Shown: piece by piece, positions 43,401-55,400 of the stretch
Numbering within the stretch: position 1 is the first letter of the stretch
Layout: the number at the start of each line of letters is the position of its first letter
DNA from: Gymnogyps californianus
Taxonomy: Eukaryota; Chordata; Aves; Accipitriformes; Cathartidae
Direction of reading: 5' to 3'
DNA length: 64,000 nucleotides
Assembly (NCBI RefSeq): GCF_018139145.2
Contig: NC_059477.1
Coordinates: 16,417,522 to 16,481,521, forward strand
Position numbers and translations under genes: made by a program
Notes under the pieces: model-generated
Seen by the model: only the letters and a program-made list of their open reading frames with translations
Database searches by the model: none
Told to the model about the DNA's origin: nothing

Positions 43401-46400
43401 AGTCACAGCTTAACTTTTTGGATCCCTGTCGACAGGGTGTCACAAGTGTACCTTGCTGTTGATGATCGCCTTGCTTCTCTGAAAACGGATACTTTCAGCA
43501 AAACAAGAGAAGAGAAGATGGAAGACCTCTTTGCCCAAAAGGAGGTAATGGACTATTTCTTCACCAGCAGACCACAGGCTACAAAGTGTGTGGAGAAGCC
43601 ACTCAGATCTAATGTCATCTCTGGTCACAGAACACTGACAGTTTTTCTTTTGGCAGATGGAAGAGGGGGAATTTCGAAACTGGACTGAGAAAATCCAAGC
43701 AAGGCTGCTTTCGTCATCATTAGACACACCTCAACAGCTGCAATCTGTTTTTGAGTCTTTGATAGCTAAAAAGCAAGGACTTTGTGAGATGCTACAAGCC
43801 TGGAATAATAGGTACAAGGACACATGTTGGAATCATGAGCAACACTGATAATGTGTTGGTTATAGAAGGGAAGAGGTTCTTTTGTACTTTCTCTCCCTGT
43901 ACTGCAGTTGCTATATAGAGTGTATTATGACAGCTTGTGCCAAATGTCCTCTGCTGGTTAAGACCACAGAGCTGGTTGATTGGAACAGAAAATCATTTCA
44001 GGACAGCTAATAAAAGTATTGTGTTGTAGAGCACAACTTGCATCTGAGAGGAGAAAGTCTCATTTGAATAAAGGTGGAAGAGAGGGGAAGAGGGGAGCAT
44101 GGGAAAGCAATTAATTGCGTGAAATTATCTCAGAGGTGAAGAAAATGTTCTGGTTTTGACCATTTGAAACATAGCTTTGGCAAGTGTTAGCAACCATCTG
44201 AGTTTGCAGTAAAGACTTGTGAAGGCATGTTTGGCTGTGTTCTAGTATGGAGAAACTTCATAACTTGTGCCTTTCACAGCTAATATCTGTAACCTATCTT
44301 TTGATTAATTTTTCTTTGGGGTTTTTTGGTGGTGGGTGTTTGTTTGTTTGTGGTTTTTTGGGTTTATTTTTTATTTTTTTTTAAGATTGCAGGATCTCTT
44401 CCAACAAGAGAAAGGGAGAAAACGTCCGTCAGTACCACCTAGCCCTGGGAGACTAAGGCAAGGTGAAGAAAGCAAGGTACGAGTAGCAGGCTAGAAGCTA
44501 CTTAAACTTTTTTTTTTTTCTCCTGGGACAGCACAATAGTCTTAAGACTGGCCTCAGTTCACTTAGTAAACTTGTTTTACTGCATCATGTAGTTTTCAGC
44601 TGTAAAAGCTTGAATTGCATGTTAGTATATGTATCTTTTCCTAAAGATGTGAACCAAGAGCCATGTTACACAGAAGAAGACTAAGTATGAATAGGATTTG
44701 ATGATTTTCTGTGGTGGTTGTGTAGTGTTCATCTGAATACTGACAGCGGAGAGCTGCACTCATTGTCAGGCCTGTGCATAGATAGGAAGGAGGTCACCTC
44801 ATTAGACCCTAGGTTGTTGCCCATCAGGTTCATCCCTTGCGAAAAAGAAAAGGCAAAAATTATCAGGAGAGGCAGAGCAAAGAACACAGGAAGGACTGAT
44901 AATGAATTTGGAGGTTCATCTCTGTTCTGTGGTGTGTCCTGTGGGAACTGGCTGAGGGGATGTATAAATGATTTTGGACTGCTGCCTCAAGAGCTCTGTC
45001 TAAGGGTACAGTTGCCAGCATGCTGAACAGCTACCCTTTGGGGAGCTGGTACTCAGAAAATGTCCAGACTGCAAGACAGTACAATATAAGCATAATACAG
45101 AGAGGCTGAACTCCCAATAGTTCTAACATTAGCAAGGTGCACTAAGAAACCCCATGAGACCCTGGATTTGCTCTGCTGCATGCGTATGTGTCCTTTCCAC
45201 TTAACACGTATTTGTTAGATGCTAAAATGCACTTAACCTTGATCTAGCAGCAAGTAGGTTTATATAGAGGAAGAGTGTGGTCTTTAAAGCACTCATAAGC
45301 ATCTTGTGAAGCTACGTTGCTGTTGCCTTGTCTTTTTCGTGTGGTGGCAGATACAGTGACAGTGCAGTGGGTGGGAGTGCTCTGTTGTGGTGTATCTGCT
45401 TTTGCAAGTATTCCACAGAGGAAGGGATACAGCTATAAAGAGCTTGGCATCAACAGTGGTATTTTGTTATTCTGTCTAGATCAGTAGCATGGATGCTTCC
45501 CCACGCAATGCTTCTCCAGCACTGCAAAACGGAGAGAAAGGTCTGTTGTTTGTTTATTTATTTTTCTTAAGCTACCAGAAGAAGCTTGCTGTAACCCTTT
45601 TCCTGACATAACATGGGAGTGTTTGTCAAATTCAGTAATTTAAAGAAACAGTGAATCCACATTGTGTCAGATAGGAATAAGTCAATTTCTAGCTTACTAT
45701 TATAAAAAGCAAAATCTGCTTCTATGTGAAGCTGAATTACTAGTGATACTAAACTGGCCAGCAAGGGTTTTCCTTTGAACTTGAGTTTAAAAACTTTCAG
45801 AGGCTTTTTAAATAACTGAGTAACTACATGGAATTTGAGAAATACCTCTCGTCTCTTCTGTGAAGTGGTTAATAGGTGCTGAAACCTCTTACCTGTGAGG
45901 CATACTGAGAATTTGTGGGAATGCTGTAGTGGGTATAAGTGTATGCACCTTCTGCATTGATCAGCTTGCCCATTCCTTTGCTCTGGGTGGCCTTACCTGC
46001 TTTCTAAGTAAAAAATTCTTGAAAGTAGACAATGGTGATAGCTTGGCCCAGGAGCAAGCAATATCACTTCTGACAGCTATTTAAAATGCTTTCTTCTGTC
46101 CTTAACTGTCCTTGTACTCTCAGAGGATCGTTTCCTGACTACTTTATCAAGTCAGAGCTCCACAGGCTCCACCCATCTTCAGCTGCCCACCCCTCCAGAG
46201 GTTGTATCGGAGCATATGACTGGTGCCAACACACTGTCTGAACAGGACACGACAAGCAGCTCAGAAGGTATAGTTCAGTTGTGGTCTTGTATTCTTTCTC
46301 TTGCTTCTCTGTGGCAAGTGTATGAGATCCGTTTAGGAAATAGCAAATCTAATAACTCTGGTCTGCAACCTTCGTTCTGAATTTACAGCTTGAAGTTTGA

Positions 46401-49400
46401 TATTGTGATGCAGACTTAACTTATTTCTGTTCCAGATGTGTTTGATGGACACTCACTGGGATCTACAGACAGCCAAGTGAAGGAGAAGTCTACTATGAAA
46501 GCTATTTTGGCGAACTTTTTGCCTGGAAACAACTATAACCCCATTCCATTTCCCTTGTAAGTACTGCATAATATATATGATGTACAAAATTAGCAGCCTG
46601 GTCAAATTGCAAACAGAGCTGTGCATGCTTCCTTTGCTCAGTATGTAATTTAAGTCATCACTTGGGTTTGCCTCTGAATAAGCTATAGAACTTCCTCAAG
46701 GCAAGAAGTTTTCTGTGTCCCTTCTAGGTGTTTGTAGGTTACCTGCTTTTCTTATTAATGATCCACCCTTGTGCATATACATTATCAGTTTCTCCTCCTC
46801 CTAGCAGGCATGCCTCCTCAGAACTCATGTGGGAGGGGAAGGGGTGGGGGGAAGAGGGAGAAAGATGCCTTCTAACTTCATTCCTGCAGGGAGGGAGCAG
46901 AAATGTCCTTCCTTAGCAAAGACTTACTAAAGCTACATGCCTGCCTCTTGTTTTTGCTTCCAGACCTCTTCCAAGGGTTGGACTCAAATTGGCATTGTCT
47001 GGGTGTAGGTCAGGTTCAATGGCTACTGCATGTGCCCTCAAGTCCCCCTCTCATGTGAAAATGGGCAGGCTGGAAAGTCTTTTAGCTACTTGGTCTGCGT
47101 GCTTTGTACTGTTTCTCCTTTGACATGAGCCTAACGTTTGGCAGCCTGAGTTTAACTTCTGAATCCTACCCCCAGGGTAGTAGTGGAGGCCATGGGCTAA
47201 TGAGGTAAAAGTTAAATGACTGGGTTCTACAGATAAGTAAAACAAAATCTTACAGAAACCCAGGAGACTTTTTGGAATTTTCTGTGCTAAACTGCTTGTT
47301 CAGAAAAGAGTCCAGATTTGTTCCCTAACTTTACTCTGCAGGCTATGCTGCAGGACAGTCAAAACAAACTCAGGCAGGTTTTGGTGCCATTAGAAACAGT
47401 GGCTGCTAAACAGAAATAGACTCTTACTCTAACTTGGAGCTGGTCTTCTGATATAAGCAGCTTGCTTGAAGTGCTGATTGCCCTAACACATTACCATTTA
47501 GATTTAACGACATAGCTATGAATGTGTCTGTTGGGAGAAGCTGATCTGGGGAGCTTTGGTTCCATGCTGAGACTTGCAGCTTGTGCCCTGGGAGTGCAGT
47601 GGTGAGATCTGGGTTTTGACCAAAACTTAACCTTTTCTTTCCACAAACTCTTATGATCTGCTAACAGGCTCCCTATGTTGTTTTCATTTAGTGACCCAGA
47701 TAAGCACTACCTAATGTATGAGCATGAACGTGTACCTATTGCAGTCTGCGAGAAAGAACCAAGCTCCATCATAGCTTTTGCTCTCAGGTACTGGTGTAAT
47801 TTTGCTGTTCATCTGACACATGTTGTACTTTTGCAGCTTTTCTGTGCAAGGAATATTTAAATCCTAATGGTAGGGAACAAGCATGACAGAATTTCTTCAC
47901 TCAGCTGTGTTGAGAGTTTCTGCCAGAGCTGAAGTTCTCTCCTTTTATTACTATAGATATAGAAAGTAGGTTGTTGAACTTGCAACTGGATTTTGGGCTT
48001 TTGTTGCTGAACTCTAGAACACAAAAATGAATTAGTTGTGTAGTGTTCCCTGTAATGTGATATTGTTAGAGAAAGAAGTGCAACTAAATTTTGCTCAGCT
48101 CTCCAGCTTGGAGGAAGTGCAACTGAGCTAGGGAAAAACAGGTAGGTATTCTTAACTGCAGTCTGTCCCTTGCCTACCTTCGGTCGTAGCAGCTCTTGCT
48201 ACTACTACTCAGGTCTCCAAACCAGCTGCTTCAGTAAATCTTGGGGTTTGTGTGTCACAAGGCAGCAGACTTTTAAAGAAGTGCATTCTTAAATTCTGGG
48301 AGAGGGGGAAACAAGGGGGGATTTTTCCTGCAGTATGATCTAGAGCAGCTTCTGTTCTAAGGGAACTAAGTTCTAACTGTAAGACAAAATGAAGGAGAGG
48401 TTTTTCTACTGTGGGTTTTTGTTTCCTGTGGTTGTCTCTGAACTGAATCTTTGGGTTGGTGTTACAGAGTCTCCCAGAGAACAGCTGACTCTCTTCTTTT
48501 TTCTTTTTTTTTTCCTTTTTTTTTTTTCTTTTTTCCTTCTTTTTGTTTTCCTTTCGCCTCCAGTTGCAAGGAGTACAGAAATGCCCTGGATGAGTTGTCC
48601 AAAGCATCTCTGAAGAACAGTTCTGAAGAAGGACTACAGCTGAACAGGTTACATGCAGGAACTACAGTACATAGAGTGAAGGCACAGTGATTGTAGTGAA
48701 TAAGCCAAAACTAGGATGGGGAAGGACCCTCACAATATGCCGCTGTTAGAATCTCTGCTTTCTGATGGAATCTGACACATTCCACGTAACCAACATATAC
48801 TTGCAGTATCTGAGTTTCCATTTTATGTCAGGGACTGTGCTGGCTCCATCACCTGATCCCTTGACTGTGTGCATGGTAGGGATTACTGGGCCTGCTTACC
48901 TTTCCTATGGTGATGAATGGAACTGTTGCTATGGGGTCCTGAGAGGTTTTTCTCGGGGAGGTGGAGGAAGACAACTTTGTAGAGTCCCACACCGTTACAA
49001 CTTTAAACTATATTCTCTTCCCTTAGCAGTACTTAGTGTTAGGCGTGGAGGAGAAATAAACGTACAGGAGTAAAGCAATAGTGTCTCGAGTGGCAGTATT
49101 TGTTGGGCTCATGACTTTTTTTTTCTTTCTCCTTTCAGCATGTCAGACAGCAAACCAAAGAGCAGTAGCCCTGTCCGCCTGCCTGAGGCTAACATGGGTC
49201 CTTCAAATCGCAATGCAGAACCAGAACAGCGTAAGACCATTTTGCCAAAATCATATCCATGATGCTAATTTCAGCTCAGACTTGAGTGCACTTAACCTGG
49301 GTTCTAGCTCTTGTGAAAGTTAAGTTAGAACAAAGAAAATGCATTCTGAATTGAACTTGTGACTAGTCTTAGAGTTGACTTGATATAGAACATGAGGGGG

Positions 49401-52400
49401 GAGGTGTTTGATTGTTTTTTGAAGTCTGTGCCCGTGATGACTTTCTCTGATTCTTATGAGATCAGACTATCATTCCCTGATTTAATACGTTATGATGTAG
49501 TGGACCTTGGTGGTTCTTGAGTCTAGCCTGTTCAGTGGGGTATGATGCCCATAATATGTTCTGACCTCTTTTGGCACTGCTTTCTTTGAAAAGATGGCAA
49601 TTAAAATATTTTGAAATGGAGAAGTGAGGTTCTTACTATGTTAAAGACGCTCATGCTTGGTCTGTGTTTTCAAATGACTCAGCATTCCAGAATGCTACTC
49701 AGAACACTAAATCAGCTAACCTGATGGACCTTGGTTGCCTGAAGAATAGCAAATGAGTTAGTTGAATGACATCATTCCTCCAGTTAGAACAATGGAGAAT
49801 GCTCGTATGAGTCATGCTTTTATTAAACTGCCCGTGGAAATGCCAAGGCCAACTTCTCTATTCCTTTTCACTGTAGCAAAGAAACCATCTGGTGTTTTGT
49901 CTTTCTTCCGTGGCACTGGAGGGAAGAGCCCGGACCTGTCTTCGCAGAAGAAAGAGACCTTACGTGGTGCTGACAGTGCCTACTACCAGGTTGGACAGAT
50001 GGGCAAAGAGGGAGCAGAAAACCAAGGAGCAGAGCCTCAAGGTACAAGACTGCTGAGTCCATCTTCTGTCTTGGACTGTTACTCCTCCCAAACGTCATTC
50101 ATACTTGTAAGGCCCAGAATGCACTCCTGCTCGTATTTTTTCAACAGTCCAAGATTACTCAACATGCATTGAAAATGAATGATTTGAGCATCAAATGTAG
50201 GTTTCTCCTAAAGACGTTGCTTTGCTTTGAGAAGAGAAATAGGGTCTTTCAAACCCCAGTAACTATAGGGACATTGAGTACTATGGGCTTGAATGCCTTT
50301 GGATTGAGTTGACTCTAGTTAAGCAGCCCAGTCTCTCTTCCTCACTTCCTGTTTAACTGTCATTGTTTCAGCTCATGGAAAATGAATGAAGAGAAAGCTT
50401 GTACTTATGTGTCCCATGAACAGCAGTGCCCTTCTAGCATACATATTATATCATACAATTACAGCTGTCTCTCTAATTTCCTATATATAGTTCCCTTTGT
50501 ATTCTTGAAAAAAGAAAATATTTTTCTTGTAATGTGAGTTTACAAGTAGTATCTTACATGGCTTTCTCAGTAATAATAATGAACAACCCTGACTGAATGT
50601 TCCCTTTATGCCTTCAGATGATGTAGATGGAGGAGATGGACAGAAGAAACAGCTGGTGAATCCCCATGTGGAACTCCGTAAGTAGTTGTAAATAATAACT
50701 TGAAGTCTTAGCTGACAAACTCCTTTCTTCATGCAAATGTAATGGAAATCTTGAAGTTAACAATTATTTTTTCTTCATATTGGGCAGGAAGGAAAAAAAA
50801 ATCAAGAACAGAGCAATGCAATTTTTACTTACTGTAATCAGTCTCTCTGCCAAAATACCCCATAAAACTTTATTTTTAATTGATCTTTTGTCTGGACACT
50901 TTCTGATGGCCTGCACTGTGAGCTAACGTAAAGGGGGTTGACTTTCCTGTAAGTTTTCCATTTAAATCCTATTGGTTTAAGCTTCCAAAGTACAGTAGGA
51001 GTGAGAGGGGGATGCTTAACATAATAATATTCTTTTAGACATCAGTAAAATCTCTTTAAGTGTCATCTCAGGTAGTCAGTGAGTATTGCATGCTGTTATT
51101 GAGGAAGACCTTTTTTTGCAGAGTTTTCGGATGCGAATGCCAAGTTCTACTGTCGGATTTATTACGCTGGCGAGTTTCACAAGATGCGTGAAGTGATACT
51201 GGGGAGCAGTGAAGAGGACTTCATCCGATCCCTGTCTCACTCCATGCCCTGGCAGGCACGAGGTGGCAAATCTGGGGCTGCGTTCTATGTGACTGAGGGT
51301 AAATACAGCTTCTTCCCCCTTTGTAGTTAGAGGGTATTATTTGGGGATGGTGATGGTTAGTGTGTCGTTTAATCCCTGATTACCTCTAGCCAGAGGGTTG
51401 CTGACTGTGAAGTGGCCACTCAGAATGGAAAGTTAAGTGGATTGTTCTGGGGTCTTCAATATCAGATTATTTGTCTCTTGTATGTGCAGGAGAACAAAGT
51501 GGAGTTCTCTTTTTCAGTAGTAGCAGCTAGGGAGGCCAGTTGAGCAGAAGAGTTGTACTCTCTTAGGCAGGCTTCAGAAAACAAAAACTTGAGTATAATT
51601 CAAGGAAAACTGGTTATTCAAGGCATAGTGTTTCTTATAATCCCACATGCTATAGTTGATTTATAGGATTTTTTTTTTAACTGTGGTTGATTCTAAGCCC
51701 CTACTTAAAACAAGTCTTGAATGGAAGGGTCTGTAGGCTGTTTCTGTTGTCTGTATAAGAAGCCCATATAGCTGAGGTAAATCTAACTTAGGCAGTCTCT
51801 TCTCCCTGATTTGCTAGAAGGCTGAAATCCAGAAAGGCTGAAATTGTGAAATTCAGAATATACGAAGTAAAAAAGTTTCTAGAAATGAGCTTCTGTAGCT
51901 AAGGATTTAAAAGAATTGTAGTCCTTCAATTTTTCAAACCACTTTAGCTGTGCAACAGTCCTAAAGAACTTGCAAAGAATGCATCACTTGCTGTACGTAA
52001 CCCTGTTGCTGCTGTCTGATGTTAAAACAGATGATAGATTCATCTTGAAGCAGATGCCTCGTCTGGAAGTCCAGTCATTCCTCGACTTTGCTCCACACTA
52101 CTTCACTTACATCATTAATGCAGTTCAGCAGAAGGTATTTAAAAAAAAAAAAAGTGCCTTTTCTTTTAGGCAGCGTTCTGTATTTTACAGACTAGTAACA
52201 GTTTCCATTAACGTCTTTCATTTAAGTAAAAGCAAATGCCAGAGGGTAAGAGTTGTACTAACAATGTGTTTTTAAAATGAAAAGTGGGAATTTTGCTAGA
52301 GCTTCTAGGCTGTAATACAGTCACACAGAACAGTGGCGCCTCTAGTATTTGATTGCTGATTGCCTGTACACAGCGATCTTACCCCATGTTGTCTTTTCAT

Positions 52401-55400
52401 CAGAAGCCCACAGCGCTGGCTAAAATCCTTGGGGTATATCGAATTGGATACAAGAACTCTCAAAACAACACTGAAAAGAAGCTGGATCTGCTTGTCATGG
52501 AAAACCTTTTCTATGGCAGGAAAATGGCTCAGGTAAGAACCAAGTGTTCTGTTCCCTTGCAGTGCAGTTCTGACTGGGAGCAAGAGCAGGGTTACCAATA
52601 GCTGTCTAGGTAACTTTTAACTTTGCATGTGCTGTCTATATCTAGCACTGCTCCAAGATGACAGTTCATGCCTGTTTCCTTGTGTGATTCCCAGTAACCT
52701 GATGCCTGTATTGGCTAGTTCAGATAGCTGTAGTGCCGGCTTCAGTTTTTAGAAGTCTTATTTGTCCCTGCATCTCCGGTGTCTGAGACAAAGCATTGCC
52801 AACCTAATTAGGAAAAAGTGAAACCTTTTTGCAAAGCTTTTTAGAAGAACTAACTGGGATTACAGACTAATTTGTTTAGAAGGAGAGCCTCTCCAATGGA
52901 GATGGTGAGCTACTGTGTAGCAGGGGAGGGGAACTAATAATGTTCTGAACCTGCTGTTCTCTCTCTGAACCGCTTCATGCATGGGACAAGATTTTGTGAG
53001 TTCAGTCTTGCTCTTAGTAAAGGCAAAGTGACCTTTATGAGGCAGTAGAATGACGACCTTAAAACGACTGGGGGAAAATTCTCTTCGCTATTCAAATACG
53101 GAGTTGATGCTGAAAAGGAAGTTCAAACAAACGTTGCTTCTAAAACTAGATAGTATCAGTTCTTTCCACCTTCCTTTCTAGTGCCTGACCTCAAACAGGG
53201 GATGTTTGTGGGAGGAAGTGAACTGAGGGAATTCTAGATAGATGTAAAAGATGTTGTGGGTTTTCTTTTTGTTTGTCTGGTTTTTTTTAAATCATGAGGG
53301 TGGTCAGGCACTAGAACAGATACCCCAAGAGACTGTGGACTCTACCCCCGAAGTTAGTCAAATCTTGACTGGACAGGGCTTGAACAACCTTCTCTAACAG
53401 AAACTGCTTCAAGCAGGGCTTTGGACTGGAGACCTTCAGAGATCCTTTCCAACCTAATGATGGTCTGTCTCTTGCCTTGCCAAGAAATGTTAAACGGTGC
53501 TTCATGCAAGACCCACCTCCCTCTTCAGTGGCTTTACTTCTGTCAACACTTGAGTCTGTAGAAGCTGGCTGGAAAACTGAGTTTACCCATACAGTATAAA
53601 AATAGGGACACCCTTTTCCCCTTAAATTAGGCTAAATATTAATGAGATAACTTGCCTAAAATTTGTGAATTGAATTGGCAGAGCTTTCATGTAGTCTTAC
53701 ATGCTACTCTCCACTCAGGAAACTAATTTTTGTAGTACGAAAATGTTTTTTGTTAATGCTTTTCTTCCTGTGGAGGAGGAAAGAGTTGCCCTGCTGTGCT
53801 GCCTTCTCAAACACTGCAGTTAGGTATGTTGAAGTCTTTTAACCTCGCAGAACAATGGAACAAAGTAGTGCTGTTCTCCATTTGCAGGTTTTTGACCTGA
53901 AGGGCTCCCTCCGGAATAGAAATGTTAAAACAGACACAGGCAAGGAAAGCTGTGATGTAGTCCTGCTGGATGAGAACCTTCTGAAGATGGTCCGGGACAA
54001 TCCTTTGTACATCCGTTCCCATTGCAAGGCTGTGCTGAGAGCTTCCATACACAGTGATTCCCAGTTCCTCTCCAGCCACCTCATCATCGACTATTCCCTG
54101 CTGGTGGGTCGTGATGATACCAACAATGAGCTGGTTGTTGGGATCATTGGTAAGTTGTCTTTTGTATTTTCTTGCTTTCAGCTGGTGAAACTGCTTTCTT
54201 CTGGTTTAGGTGTTTATAGTACTCTTGGAACTGTACCACCACCACAGAGATGTGTGTCAGGAAAGCTTGTCTTCTACCTGATGGAATGCCACCCTCACCT
54301 CTCATGGGTATTCAAAGTGGAGGCAGAAAATCTTCTCTCCAGCTCTTGTATGGGCTTACTAAGAATATATGCAGGAGGCCTCACAGGTAGTGAACAAACA
54401 GTCAAGTTGGTGTTTAACCTACACTTTGACTCCAGTTGAAGTAGGGAAAGTTATTTGTATGCTTTCATGTGCTTAATCTTTAAAGTTAAGCTCAGTAATG
54501 TTTACATAGGCATTTAAATTTTAAATTTTGTGGAGGGGATCTAAGGAGAAGCAATATTGGTAGGGATGGAAGAGGGAAGTTAAACGTCATGGGATCGCTT
54601 GTGATCATGTAGTCTGACCTGGATAATATGAGTGGCAACGCAGTAATTACCTTGCCACATCCTCTGACATGTGACTGGAAAGTAGAGCCTCATCTTTAGA
54701 CAGGCGAACTTGTATTGTGCAAAAGACTTGGAGATGAAGCCATTTTGCAGGATGTGGAAGTGACTCTTGGAAATGAGATGCTCTTGAAACCTAACTCAGA
54801 AATGCTTCCAGATGAGATCTCAAGCTAGGAGGTCTAGATTACTCTTTTTCTGATAAAGCTTGAAAGCCATTCCAATAACACTTCTAGTTGAGAATTGAAG
54901 TCCCAGCTACAAAGAACTGCAAGCTATTACTTTCTAGTTTTGTAGACTCTTGAATATTTGGGTAAGTGGGTGTCGTGGTTTAACCCCAGCCAGCAACTAA
55001 GCACCACGCAGCCGCTTCCCCCTTCCCCCTCCCAGTGGGGTGAGGAGGAGGAAAGGAAAAAAAAAAAACCAAACTTGTGGGTTGAGATAAGAACGGTTTA
55101 ATAACTAAAGTAAAATATAATACTAACAATAATAATAATGAAATATAATAATAGTAATGAAAAGGAATATAACAAAAAGGGAGGGGGGAGGGGGGAGAAA
55201 AAAACAGTGATGCACAATGCAATTGCTCACCACCCGCTGACCGATGCCCAGTTAGTTCCTGAGCCGCAATCCACGCCTCTCAGCCAGCTCTCCCCTGTTT
55301 ATATACTGGGCATGACGTTCCATGGTATGGAATACCCCTTTGGCGAGTTCAGGTCAGCTGCCCTGGCTCTGCTCCCTCCCAGCTTCTTGCACACCTGCTT

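Noticed and set aside
48209..48607. 132-codon minus-strand open frame with a long Lys/Glu run
   Set aside because: The Lys/Glu run is the complement of the polypyrimidine tract before exon 30.
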